Assembly (NCBI RefSeq): GCF_047663525.1
Contig: NC_092597.1
Location: forward strand, 21,468,001-21,532,000
DNA length: 64,000 nt
Source: Anas platyrhynchos
Lineage: Eukaryota > Chordata > Aves > Anseriformes > Anatidae
Direction of reading: 5' to 3'
How positions within the stretch are numbered: position 1 is the first letter of the stretch; every line of letters starts with the position of its first letter. The notes beneath the pieces were generated by a model, which saw nothing but the letters and a program-made list of their open reading frames with translations, searched no databases and was not told the DNA's origin. Position numbers and translations under genes: made by a program. Positions 24,320-35,731 of the stretch are shown one piece after another.

Positions 24320-25889
24320 GTAAGTTAAAACATTTGTTCTGTAATGGCAGGCTAAAAAGAAAGTGGTCTGCACAGGGAGACACTATCTCATCTGCTTACC
24401 ATAAGTTACAGTAATAGAAAAGCCTTTTCTAAAGCAAAAAATAGCAATCTGACCTAAAAGTGGTTAGAATGCAATCCCAGAGATGTAGATTGGGATTGTT
24501 TTGATGTCTCATTGACTGGGAACGGAGAACTTTGCTGGTTTGGAGGATGTGGGTTTTAACAAGGATTATGCATTATTCTGTGCAGGAATAGCTGTTTTTA
24601 TTGGTAACGTAAATGCTGTTAACGTGCCCCTAAGCACACTTGTACCTCTTTTTACTGGGTGGTAATGTTTGTGGGATGCAAAGTGTACCTTCAATGGTAA
24701 TGATGGTCTGAGAGAAACTCTTGTGTGGTGTGACGTGCTGGAATGCAACTTGCATTGCGTAGTGTCCTGTGTTGGGTGTCCTGTCTTCAGTGAGCACACG
24801 AAAGAGTAATGAGGATCACGTTCAGTGCCTATTTGTGTGCTTTTCAGTACTACTATGCAGTTTGGCACGTTGGTAATAGTGTTTGTTCAGCCTTGGTTCA
24901 GCATAGCACACAAGTTTCGTGTCAGGCGTGAGGCAACCACAGCACTGAGGCCAGAACAGGTCTGTCAGGAAGAGTTGCTCTTTTTTTCCTTTAATTTGGT
25001 TGACCAAATCCTTTGGCCTTACTCTTTCACTGTCACGTAGAAATCTTAGACATCTATGTGCATATTCTCTGTTTTCTGTTTATGGAGGAATGAACCATAA
25101 CCAGGAGGAGCAGGATATAAACAATAAGAGTACTCTCTGAATAATTTGTGTTTGTTTTTAAGATACCACAAGTGCTTACATTTGTTACTGGTATTCATGA
25201 TGAATAATACGAAGTGAATCCAAGTAACAAAAGTTAAAATTATCCTCAGAGTAATGATTCATCAAGTTTTAGGTTTTTTTTATTTTATTTTTTCAGGAAT
25301 ACTGAAAGGTAGAAGACATAGGAAATGCACTGGCTGATTTTTAAAGTAGAGATTATTTTTTAAGATTAATTAGAAATAGATACAAGAAGAGCATCTTGTT
25401 AATGCAGTTCTAATGTTAGTAGCGTACAGTACCTACTTACTGCTTTGTTGTCAAGAATGACTTAAAATTCAATTTATTTTTTTGTCTATCTGAAGAAATC
25501 AGAAGATTTCAAGCTAGAGATGCTAGGATGGCATAATGATTATATATGAAAAATATTTTTTTTTTACTTAGCTGATTATGCATTGCATCAGTCCAGCCAG
25601 AAACTGCTGTGTTACCTATCTATGTGTGATGTCAATGTGTGGTTGTGTCCCTGTTTTTATGAAGCTCTTTCTGCACTGATTTGTCAAAGTGTTTTTTTAA
25701 TACATCTTTTAAGTGACTTAAATTGCGTACCGTATTGTAACTTTAGTAGTATTATTTACAGATTCAGGTGGCAAATTCACATTATTAATGAAGTAAAAAT
25801 CCAGAAGCACAAACATGACTTTTTCTTTCATTTTTGAAAGCAATGCTATTTTTAGTAACTCTGTTATCCCTCTTGTTTGCTGAGTACAG
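24320..25889 (+). other. MEF2A: MEF2A intron before the beta microexon
   Basis: 1.57 kb of AT-rich sequence. The last 100 nt are T-rich and contain a MEF2-like word CTATTTTTAG at 25846-25855 and a TTTGCTGAG segment close to the acceptor. No other exon is supported. Confidence 0.85.
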
Positions 25890-25913
25890 TCGGAGGAGGA
25901 TGAATTGGAGTTG
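25890..25913 (+). CDS. MEF2A: MEF2A beta microexon (24 nt, 8 codons)
   Basis: The exon encodes SEEDELEL, flanked by a TACAG acceptor and a GTGAGT donor, and is phase 0 on both sides, so inclusion adds eight acidic residues (about 290-297) without changing the frame. Mammalian MEF2A has SEEEELEL here. In the MEF2 family the beta exon is included mainly in muscle and nerve and raises transcriptional activity. At 24 nt it is too small for normal exon definition and needs dedicated splicing enhancers. It is too short to show up in an open-frame search and was found by reading the splice sites. Confidence 0.95.
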
Positions 25914-27376
25914 GTGAGTTTGGGCTCCTGTTTGATGAGAGAGAGCAAGATGCTGAAAACTTCTTCTACTACAGTTCTTCTTAACTGTAGTTTCATTAAA
26001 TATTTTAAAGAATTCCAGTGTTCCCTTGCTAGCAGACCAAAATAGATTTGTTTTATCAAACTCAAAACCTGACCAATTCAAGTTGAATACACATCCAAAG
26101 TCTAGCATTTTCTATTTGTAAACTTCCTTTTTTTCCTGAAATAATTTCTGTTTTTCTTGGAGGGAACATTGGAAAAGAGCCTTACAGAGTAACTGTCCAT
26201 GTGTATAGGATGTTTAATGGTCTTTATTGTTGTTGTTTGTAAAAAATAAGCAACCTCTTATTCCCTAAATTATTGAAATATTTTTAGAAAGTGGCTTCGC
26301 TCATAAAGTTCTTCAGATAGTAACACAAGCCATGTATTACTTATTTTCATGGAGATTACATCATTGCTGGTGAGGTCACCTTTTTGGAGTGCGGAATTAT
26401 TTCATCCTGCGTGAGATTATCAAACCACAGGGGTGTTCCCTGTTTACTGAAAGGAGTAGAGAATTGCAAAATGAATTATTCTACCTTTTTCCAGTGGAAA
26501 GATTCTGTTTTTGAAAGGAAACCCTTGGGATTCTTTTTTTTTCTATTTATTTTTTTTTCCAAAAGGTTTTAACATTTGGCATTCTGTCTGGAAAATAACG
26601 TAAGGCTGAAATAATTCATAACTTATTTTTAGAGCAATTTGCAAATTGTTTAGCTGCCGTAGCACGAACCGTGCAGAAGGTGCTGCAACAGCGTGCAATT
26701 GTAAAGACAGACAAAGAATTCTGCAGATTGTACAATTTGATGTGGTTTTGAACATGGACCTGTTGCTAATATGAGGCTCTAATTGCATGAAAGCATGGAA
26801 TATGTAGTGACTTGCATACACTTCTTAATAAATGCATGCTGTTGGTTGATTTTTACCTTAAATGTGAACGATAGACTTAAGAAAGCGAGGAGAAACGATT
26901 TTTGAAATGTGGTACTGAAGTTTTTAAGGTTTATCGGAATGACTTGCTAATTGAGCACTTCCAAACAGCTGTCACGCACATCCTTGCTTCTGTAGAGCAA
27001 TGTCTGGTTTCCAGGGCAGGAAATAGAGCTTTAAGTCAACACAGGAACATTTAATCAAATAGCGTTGCATACATGTCAGAAATTGGAATTATTCAAAAGC
27101 AGTTGAATGAAGGCTTTGCTACCAGCTAAACTCATTGCTCGGCGGTGTGAGGGGCTGAGGTGCGGGTTGTGTGTGCAGCGTGGGCCCTCTAGTGGCTCTC
27201 CAGTGGGCTCTGGTGCTAGGGGAAAGGCACACAAAGGAAAGCCAGCAATGCCTTTCTTAAAGGCTCTTAAACATGGCAAAGCAATACGAAGTGTACCTGA
27301 AATCTTGCTTATTATGCTCGTTTCTGATGCTAAATTTAGCGCTAGACAGCAGTTCCAAACCATGGCTGTGAGTGCT

Positions 27377-27408
27377 CGTTCTGTGCGGTTGGAACCGAGC
27401 ACAGAACG
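27377..27408 (+). repeat. Short perfect inverted repeat (hairpin)
   Basis: Arms CGTTCTGTGC and GCACAGAACG pair over 10 bp, with an inner GGTT/AACC that could extend the stem past a two-base bulge. It is too short for a typical microRNA precursor. Confidence 0.6.
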
Positions 27409-27650
27409 TGAAAACCAGAGATAGCACCGGTAGCATAGCAGGAAACGAAGGTATCCAGCTCTTCCTGTTCCTGCTATTATTTGCACCAGCTTAAAAAAAA
27501 TAATAATTTGAAGGCTGTCACAAGTCTTGGATTGGCTGACTCCCAGGTACAACAAATAGTAGGTACTTCTCGGTGTCCTTGCTTGACTGAGTGTTCAGGA
27601 ATTCTATTTAAAAATAAACCACCTCAGAAAACCACCTTTATTAGCCACTC

Positions 27651-27669
27651 AAAATAAATAAATAAATAA
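27651..27669. repeat. (AAAT)n microsatellite
   Basis: About five AAAT units in the MEF2A intron. Confidence 0.8.
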
Positions 27670-29470
27670 AAATCCCAAGGGGAAATCCTTTGGTCTGGAT
27701 TGTTTCCCAGTATACTCCTAACTTTTCCATTATACTGTAATCCCAACTTTATAGGCTGCCATCCAAGAAAGCTTTGGAAAAAGGTCAATTACTGACAGAC
27801 AGAAATCTGCTCTAATAACATACCTTTCTGCCAGATCAACTCGGGCTAGTGGAGATTTTCAGAAGTACATAAGTGATTTAGAAGGATAAATTGCACAGAA
27901 GATCAGTGGGACTTGCTTTGTGACTTTCGGCTTAGAAATCTGGGACCTGTGAAGCAGAGTGGGTACATCTGCTGAGCGAATGCCAAAGCCTTACCAGGCC
28001 CAGAGGTGGGCTTTCTGCAACGTCCAGACAAAACAGATCAGAGGGTGGTAGCCAGTGGAAGACTGTAGCCTATTTTAATATGGTAGCTGTGGTGTGTGAT
28101 TTTTTTTTTTAAACTGGAAGGATAAAAGCCAGGGATTGATAGCCCTCAATTCATCCTCATAAGTTTTAGCTTAAATTTGAATAGAGCCACGTTTTTGTAC
28201 CTGCTCATCCCATTATTATAAAGAGAATCATGAGTTTTTAAAGCTGCTCACTCTCTCAAGATCAGAGTGGAGGGAAAAGAAAAAGTACTGCAGATAGTGA
28301 AATGCTCATGTGCCTGTCCTAAATGAGAACAAGTCCTAGCAGCTTCATTCTTCTAAAGCTAGGAAATGAAACTCTAGCAAAGAGATGAAAAAATGCTATT
28401 CTTATAGCAAATACTTTTTTCAGAGACAGAGGGAGGCTTACTTTAAAAACATATTAAGCAATTTGAAATCTAGCTGCCTTAATCAAGAATGCTTCTTTGA
28501 GAATGCAGAAATACAGAGCATAGACAAAGGGACACTAAGCCTTCTGTAGGTAAGGGTAAGCATCTCTTGTTCAAAAATCAAAATGTGGCATTGCTGCACT
28601 TGAAGTTGCCTCCGCGACTTCTGTGACAGAGCAGCTTTCTGTCTGGTGGTATTCAGTGCAATGTTTAATGTAAGGCTTTCGAAACAGCAAATTTAGTTGA
28701 AGAGCTTAATTTGAGTGATATGTTTGCTACAGATGTTCATTGCAGTATGTGGCAAAGACAGACTCTTCACGCCTACAGTTAGAACAGATAATCTGAGACA
28801 ATGTAGTTCAGCTGTTTTTCCTGTCAAAAAGCATAGTTGCTCTGTGTGAAGTCAGATGTCGTTTGCTTTGAAAGGGATCTGCTTTGTAACAAGTACTTCA
28901 CCAGCTTCTCAGGAGCCATGGGAACGGCAGGATTATTTTATCACTGAGGTCTTATCAACAGAAATGTATAAGATCTCCTTTCAGGACAGGTGTAGTCAGC
29001 ACAGTGTCAAAGCTGGCAGCTAAAACTTGAAAATCTGATAACCAACTGGAAAGTGGGAGTCTCTTTTCTAATGGAACTGCACCTCGCCATCTGCATTAAA
29101 TCCTCTTCAAAAATATGGCTTAAAACTCTTTAAATCACTTAAGAACTTCTGAGAATTGTTGTGTGTATCACTAAGATATTGCATTTATTTATGTCCTACA
29201 ACTCAAATTAACACTGATGAAATCTGCATGCACAGAAGGGGGACCACTGAGTCTTAATTTTTAACTTCTGTTAGCCACGATAATTTTTGGTTGAGTCTTG
29301 AAATGTTTTGGTTTGTTTAGAAAATTTATCCTGATAAGAAGTACATTTTCTTAACTAAAATAGAAAGCAAAGAAACACATTTTAATCAAATGCTATTTTT
29401 ATATTAGCACGTAATTTTCCATTGTTCTAACTGATATCTCACAAGACATGTTATTTTTAATCATTTTTAG

Positions 29471-29597
29471 AATACCCAAAGGATAAGTAGTTCTCAGTCT
29501 ACACAGCCTCTTGCTACCCCTGTGGTGTCTGTGACAACTCCAAGCTTGCCTCCGCAGGGACTGGTGTATTCGGCCATGCCTACTGCCTACAACACTG
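29471..29597 (+). CDS. MEF2A: MEF2A coding exon with p38 phosphorylation sites
   Basis: The exon (127 nt, phase 0 to phase 1) encodes NTQRISSSQSTQPLATPVVS through MPTAYNT, about residues 298-340. It contains two threonine-proline sites, in LATPVV and SVTTPS, equivalent to the p38 targets Thr312 and Thr319 of human MEF2A; both are intact. The docking site in the exon at 24129 directs the kinase to them. Sequence identity to mammalian MEF2A is almost complete. The acceptor is TTTTAG and the donor GTAAGC. It splices either to the beta microexon or straight to the exon at 24129 without a frame change. Confidence 0.97.
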
Positions 29598-32500
29598 GTA
29601 AGCATTGTTTTTAGTAAGTGACTTGATTTGTCGCGTGTACAAGGCTTTTGTGATTCGTAAGCCCGGAAAATTTGCATTTCTGTGACATTTAACTTGATTT
29701 TCCTCTTCAGTTCAAATGAAGGTTTTTATTCAAAAAAAAAAAAAAAAAGCTTTTAGCATGTAAAATGTGTAAATGTTGAAACTTACAGCTGGCAGAAGCT
29801 TTCAGTAAGGTTGCACACAGCTGAATGCAGGAAGAGAGACAATGAAGTGCATTGCTTTATAGCAGCAGTATTCAAGCTATCCATCTGAACTGAAATGCCT
29901 AACGTCGAAGTGGTAGCTGATACTTCAGAGCATACTGTCCCTTGCATTCTGCTCTGCTGAATTGCAGCAGCAGCAGGGAATCAGATTCTATGGGGACTTT
30001 CAGTTTACAAAAAGCCCAGCTGTATAAAACCCAATCTGGGCCTCTTCCTCTTCAGTAGTTTTATCTAGAGTCGGGTGGGGAGTTGCTGGAAGGGTATTGT
30101 CAGCATATCACCACAGGGAGTCTCTTAAGTATCCAAAGGACCTTAAAACTAGTTTTATCCAAAGTGTGATGCGAAGAATTTGATAATCTGAGTGGTAATT
30201 GGTTTGTCCGTTTCAAAAGTAGTTGAGGATGTGGTGCCTCCTACTTTGTCCATACCAACAGTGTTAACTTTGTCTTTAAGATCTTAAGGTTCTCTATTTG
30301 TTACAGACCCTGTATGCAACAGGTAAAGGCATTTTTTGGTAATCCTTTCCTTGGAAAGGAAATACGCCTGTACCCTTGGTGGCGTAAGGTTGATTACTGC
30401 TGGTCTGTGATGCAGACCTGATGCAGGTCTGTGATGTTTAATTTCCAAATGCACTTGCAGAGAAACTACATTGCAGATAATTATCAATACATTTTTCTGA
30501 GTTAAAATAGCTGCTGGTTAAAAGCAAGAAGGAAAAGAAAGGAAGTAAGTGCCCAGTTCACGGTTCTTTTTAAGTGAAGTCTAATTAAGACATTGAAATG
30601 TAAATTTCACTTGGCTTTTCTCTGAAAATCACTGTGTGTCTGTCATCTCTAAACTTTGGATATTTGGTTTAATCTAATTCCTGACCACTGTGTAGTCCTA
30701 TTGTTCCTTACAAAACTATAAATTTTGCTCTTTGTTATATACAAGTAGAGTTAAAGTCCAGTTGTGGTAAATACTCTGCAGTTAAGTGTGTAAATGTATT
30801 TTGTTGATGATGTAGTCTTATGCAACAAAAATTCAGAAAGGAGTCTTCTGGCGTTAACTGTATGAGCACTCTTTGTGGGCAGAGACTTGAAGCAGTCTTC
30901 AAAGCTCAGCTTTGTGAAACTAAAAACCAGAAAAGGCAATGTATGAAGTGTTTTAAGATTAAGCAGTTTTTTTAAATGGAGCAATACTGTTTTTGAGAGG
31001 GCACGTGTGAAGTTGTTTCATGAGCTGTCACGTGTTCTTGTGGGAAGAGAAAGCATAGATGTAGCAGTTGGTACCTCGGATCTGATGTGGTGGGGTGTAA
31101 AGCCCCAGAGGGCGCAGTAGGAAACAAAAAATAATGTTGTGCAAAGGCCAGGACAAATCCAAAAAAAACTTTATTAAATGTGTAGAAAATAGCTAGAATT
31201 TGAGTTAAACAGAGGTTTCACAATTCTTTTCCTTTCCTGCAAGGAAGGACACCATCAGGAGTCTGTAATTTTAAAGGATGGAATAGATGGAGTAGCCATC
31301 CCTTCATAACCGTTTTCCCAGCAAAAAGGTTGGATCTTATACATTCCATCCACTTTTTTGCCTTTAAAAGTCTCCACTGTGGTTTTTTAGTTTATACGTG
31401 TAGCCATCTATCAGCTAAGCAGCTCAAATCATTTTTGGTCCTTTTTCCCTTCTCTCCCCAACGGTATTAATGTTTTCATTAGCCGACGTTATCGCGCTTT
31501 CTCCATTGCTTTGGCCTCAGGGGCACTGCCCCGAGCACTTACTGGCGTGCATGAGGTTTGCAGCTGGAGAGGGACTGTTTACTCCTCAGCAACAGTAAAT
31601 ATTTATGCTGCGGTAGCACCCAACTAAATTGTTAAACATGAATGCAAATAATTGCTGCCCTGAGGGGGGTCAAAGTCTGCAGAAGTGAATAAAGAAGATG
31701 GGTTGCAGTAACAGCATAACGAGTGGAGAATTGTGCGTAGTGACTTGTTCCAAATTATAAACTCCATGAATTTACTGGACACATATTTTGTTTTGGTTCT
31801 TGCTACTGCGAGTGTTCATGTATTGCCTTTAATTACTGTTTAAAATAAATAAGTAGCTCTGGTCTCTACTCAGAGGACCTGCGTTTTGCCAGTCACCTAA
31901 CAATTGCCATCGTTTCCTCATACAGTAGGGCACGGTGCTGTGTGTGTCCCTCATCCGCAATAACCTGTGAGCTGGTGGCTGGAACAGGCTCTTGGGATGA
32001 GAGGGGCTGGAGTCTGAGGCTCTGGAAGCAGCAAGGGCTATTGAAACGGGCTGTGATCACTAGGGTATGATTTTAAAAACCAGTCCATTTCCTTTTGATA
32101 ATGCTGTGTTTTGTGAAGCTTTTAGCCTTTGGCATTTTTCAGACACTTCAGTGATGTTTGTGTTGGACTGAGCCTTTCAGGAGTCTTGCAAATAGAAATC
32201 TGACTTTGAAACCAAATTGTCATCTGGGCATCAGGGTGGTCACTGCTTTTGTAGCAACTGCGCTTCTGCAGCTCTAAGGGCTAAGATAAAATTTAAATAC
32301 ATAAACAATGGTTGTTTTTTTTTTTTTCCCCAGATTGATATTTTTTTTTCCAGGGCTGGAAAGGATAGATTCAACTCTTTAATCATTTATTACAGTGTTT
32401 GTTATCAGTTCTGTACAGAGATACCATTCCATATCACTCGTTTTGACAGAGAAATATTGTTTCTGCAGATTGCTGAGAGAAGGGCCACCAGAAGCTGAAG

Positions 32501-34591
32501 TCCTTGTTCTTACACAGGCTAAACTTTTTTTTTTCAGTAGCCAAAATACACAGAGATATCAGCTCAGTAGCAACTTACACTTCAGCAGAGCGTATTCAGC
32601 CATCATCTGAATTGTGTTCGTGTTTGGTCAGTCATTCTGCAGACAGACTTCAAAGGTGTCTGACTGTTTGGGTCCCAGCAGTAAGGGTTTCCATCACGCA
32701 GAAGGCACTGTCGTCAACTTGTCCATTTTGCACCAAGGCACTCATGTAGAAATTGGTCTCCTGTTTTTACTGCTGGCAGATGTGTGATTATTTACAGAAA
32801 CTAGAATGCAGATAGTTCTGTAGCGGCACATGTAACCTTTGGAAAAGTCTCCTCTAGCCCCTGTCATCAGGCACGCTCTAAAGCATCAGAACCTAATTGC
32901 CCATTACCACTAAAGCTGTAATTACGAATAAACAATAGATGGAAATGAAACTCCTGCAAACATTTCCTTCAAGTTTGCTCTTACAGAAATGACGTTGACA
33001 CAGTCCAGCACATCTCAGGTGCTCGTGTTGCTTACAGTTGCAGACTGGCACAGGTCTGGCAGCTCTGGATGTTGAGTGGAAGGATGATTTTTTTTTTTTT
33101 TGACTTGCAAAAGGACAAGTTTGATTCTGTGCAGAAAAACTTGTGAGCTTCTCTGAGAAGGAACCAAAGGGCAGCTTACATAGCTTTACCTGCTGCGGTG
33201 CAGCTGGGAGTCCCGAGGTCTTCACGAAGACTCCCTCAGCGATGTGTGTGCATCTCTAAAAAGTGCAGTGTGCCTGCTGCCGCAGGCCTTCCCTTCCCTT
33301 ATGGGGCATTAAAAGGGAAACCTAGGAACTGTCCACAGAAAACAAGTTGGTGGATGAGAATGGGGAAACTGTTCAAGAGAGAGGAATCGTAATGGTTTTG
33401 GTGTTTCAGGACAATGCAAGGACGTACATTTTAAACAACAAACAACCCTACTTAGTGAAATTTTTGGTTAATCAGCTGGCGATGTAAGTTTGGCTGCTGG
33501 CATTTTGTCTCTTTCTCTAGAGACCAGAAATTATTTTAAGGAAGCAATGTTACAAGATAATTAAAAGCAGAGAAGTGTTTGCAGTTTTGTTTCAAAACCT
33601 GAAAGAAAAGCAAGGGGTGATAATGATAAAATGAAAATAACTTCCCATGTGTGAACAAAAAGTGAGAACTGTCGAAGCATTACAGCCTAGCCAAGACCAA
33701 CATCCAGTCATTCACTGGTGATTAGGAGCATGTTGCTTTTCTGTTACCCATTTAAATTGTATTTCTAAATAATGATATTATGCCTTCAAAATAGAGAATT
33801 CTTTTGTTTATTTGATATAGAGATGACAATCAGGCATAAAATAACTAGTCTGTTGTGCGAAGAGGGAGCACGTGGTGCTTTACAGTAGGGCTGCACAAGT
33901 GACATGGAAGGGGTCGGTCAGGCTCCTGGTCGCAGTGCCTGTCGTGCTGCCCCCACCACCCACAGCCCTGCCGTGCCTGGCAGCCAGGCCAACAGCAGCA
34001 CGCGCTGCTTCGCCCCTTGCTTTGGGTATAGGCTGTAGAGCTACGAACTGCTCCGCAACAGATGAGGCAGCCAGAAGGTATGCGTGCCTTGTCTGAGCAA
34101 CTGCTGCCTCCCATCTGGAGCACGTTTTATCTAGAACTGAACCGGAGCCAGGATTTCCTTGGTGAGTTCAGTGCAAGAAACACCATTTCTTTCTCGTGAC
34201 TTGGTTCTTCCCTTTTTGTTTCATTTTTGAGAAATGCAAGTACCTGTTGTACTTTAATGGGAGTTTATATTGTATGTGTGTGTGCATGCATGAAAGCTGC
34301 AGCCATGAGTTCAGAAGCAGCTGTGTAAGGCAGTGGCGTGTAGGAATTGAAATGCAGAATGCGTTCGGTGGCTGGTGTCCTTTTGAGATCTATGTGAAGT
34401 TAGGAGGACTCTCTCTGGGTGTCAGAGTTTTCACCCATGAAATCCTTTGGGTCATTTGCCCTGTTATGGGTAGAAAGCCTTTATATTCATGTATGAGCAT
34501 ATCCCATGCACTCACATATTTATGCATGTATGTGTGTATATATAAATAAATCTGTTCATTACTTTCTTGTTTCTTTGTTTTTCCCTCTTAG
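29598..34591 (+). other. MEF2A: MEF2A intron (5.0 kb)
   Basis: No coding sequence is supported. It contains a 17-nt A run near 29732, a paired GGTCTGTGATG word near 30401 and 30425, and a GC-rich patch at about 33870-34060. The rest is ordinary AT-rich intron. Confidence 0.85.
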
Positions 34592-34718
34592 ATTACTCCT
34601 TGACTAGCGCAGACCTGTCTGCCTTGCAGGGATTTAACTCCCCAGGGATGCTGTCCCTAGGGCAGGTATCTGCCTGGCAGCAGCACCACCTCGGTCCAGC
34701 AACCCTCAGCTCTCTTGT
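34592..34718 (+). CDS. MEF2A: MEF2A penultimate coding exon
   Basis: This 127-nt exon (phase 1 to phase 2) encodes DYSLTSADLSALQGFNSPGM through PATLSSLV, about residues 340-382. The donor is GTGTAAGT, used at the second GT so that the codon for valine is split and completed by the first base of the next exon; this gives [10 protein letters not shown] where mammals have LVAGGQLSQG. The WQQHHLG segment is strongly conserved. Without that splice, the frame would run straight into a TAA. Confidence 0.95.
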
Positions 34719-35221
34719 GTAAGTAAACGCGAGGTTACGGTACGGCATCCCGCCGGGCACTTCTGCCTTCAAGCTGATTTCTCTGCGCTGGGAAATGCTT
34801 AGCACGAGACTGCTTTAATTTTGTTTCTGCTGCTGATGTGTTTGTTGCTTTTCAAGTTATCCCATTGGCTGCAGGAGCACTGATGATTTCTGTTATTTAT
34901 CCTTTCTGTCAGTTCAGTACTGAAGCTGACAAGCTGGGTCCCTCCAGGCCCATCTTCTTGCAGGAGAGTCACCTACACGGTTAACCTAAATGTTTGGAAA
35001 CATGAGATATTTGGTTTTTAGCTTCTGTAAATGCACTTCAGACCTTTAACTGATGCTTTCTTTCAACTTATTTTCTTCCCCTCAGTAAGTCGCATTTATT
35101 TACGCGCTCATTTTGTGGGTGTTGAACCACAAGACAATGCCATCCCACAGACGCATGAATTGTCACTTTTTCTTTTCTCGTGTTTTCTTATTTTTTTTTC
35201 TTTTGGTTTTCTTTTTCCCAG
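34719..35221 (+). other. MEF2A: Last MEF2A coding intron (503 nt)
   Basis: It ends in an exceptionally long T/C-rich tract (about 35165-35218) before CCCAG. The frame that seems to run into the last exon from 35031 is intronic upstream of 35222. Confidence 0.9.
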
Positions 35222-35360
35222 TACTGGCAGCCAGCTATCTCAGGGTTCAAATTTATCCATTAATACCAACCAAAACATCAACATAAAATCTGAACCAATT
35301 TCACCTCCCCGGGACCGTGTAACTCCCTCTGGGTTCCCGCAACAGCAGCAGCCACAACAA

Positions 35361-35396
<36 letters not shown>

Positions 35397-35585
35397 TCGC
35401 GTCAGGAAATGGGTCGCTCTCCTGTTGACAGTCTCAGCAGCTCCAGCAGCTCTTACGACGGCAGCGACCGGGAAGACCCACGGAGCGATTTCCATTCACC
35501 TGTGGTGCTGGGAAGGCCACCAAATTCAGAAGATAGAGAGAGTCCATCGGTAAAACGAATGAGGATGGACACATGGGTGACATAA
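35222..35585 (+). CDS. MEF2A: MEF2A terminal coding exon: SUMO/phospho switch, polyQ, C-terminal NLS
   Basis: The exon encodes [20 protein letters not shown] to the C-terminal RMRMDTWVT and TAA stop, about residues 382-502. IKSEPISP (Lys404, Ser409) is the phospho-dependent sumoylation motif matching human Lys403/Ser408, which switches the protein between repressor and activator. A glutamine tract (Q4-P-Q14) follows, then the conserved [20 protein letters not shown] serine-rich part and the KRMRMD nuclear-localisation segment at the very end. The stop position equals that of mammalian MEF2A. The long human PQ-rich stretch after the Q run is absent, so the region is shorter here. Confidence 0.97.
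35340..35396 (+). repeat. MEF2A: CAG/CAA repeat coding for polyglutamine
   Basis: Four Gln codons, one Pro (CCA at 35352-35354), then 14 Gln codons: four CAA, six CAG, one CAA, three CAG. The CAA interruptions should limit slippage. The equivalent human repeat is length-polymorphic. Confidence 0.97.
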
Positions 35586-35670
35586 ACTTGCAGTGTTGCC
35601 TCTTCAGTTTTGTGTTCTCAAAATGAACTGTCCTGACATATCTAAATTTATAAATAAGGACATGAAATAA

Positions 35671-35731
35671 GTATATTTATATGTATATACATACATGCAT
35701 ATATATATCTTCACATGCATATATATGTGCT
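35671..35731. repeat. TA/TG-rich low-complexity tract in MEF2A 3' UTR
   Basis: Imperfect alternation of TATA, TGCA and CATA units, with a Pumilio-type TGTATATA word inside. Confidence 0.75.

Larger units (their letters stand above)
25914..29470 (+). other. MEF2A: MEF2A intron after the beta microexon
   Basis: A 3.56-kb intron. It includes a locally GC-richer patch at about 27120-27420 with a 10-bp hairpin at 27377-27408, and an (AAAT)n run at about 27651-27669. The 159-codon minus frame over 27076-27555 coincides with the GC-richer patch and shows no family signature. Confidence 0.85.

Noticed and set aside
29732..29749. Poly(A) run as a retrocopy end
   Set aside because: The sequence to its left is intron directly following a MEF2A donor and has no protein-like translation or border repeats.
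35031..35221. Extension of the last MEF2A exon to an upstream ATG
   Set aside because: The sequence before 35222 is a T/C-rich acceptor tract, and the splice at 35222 restores the conserved VTGSQLSQG reading.
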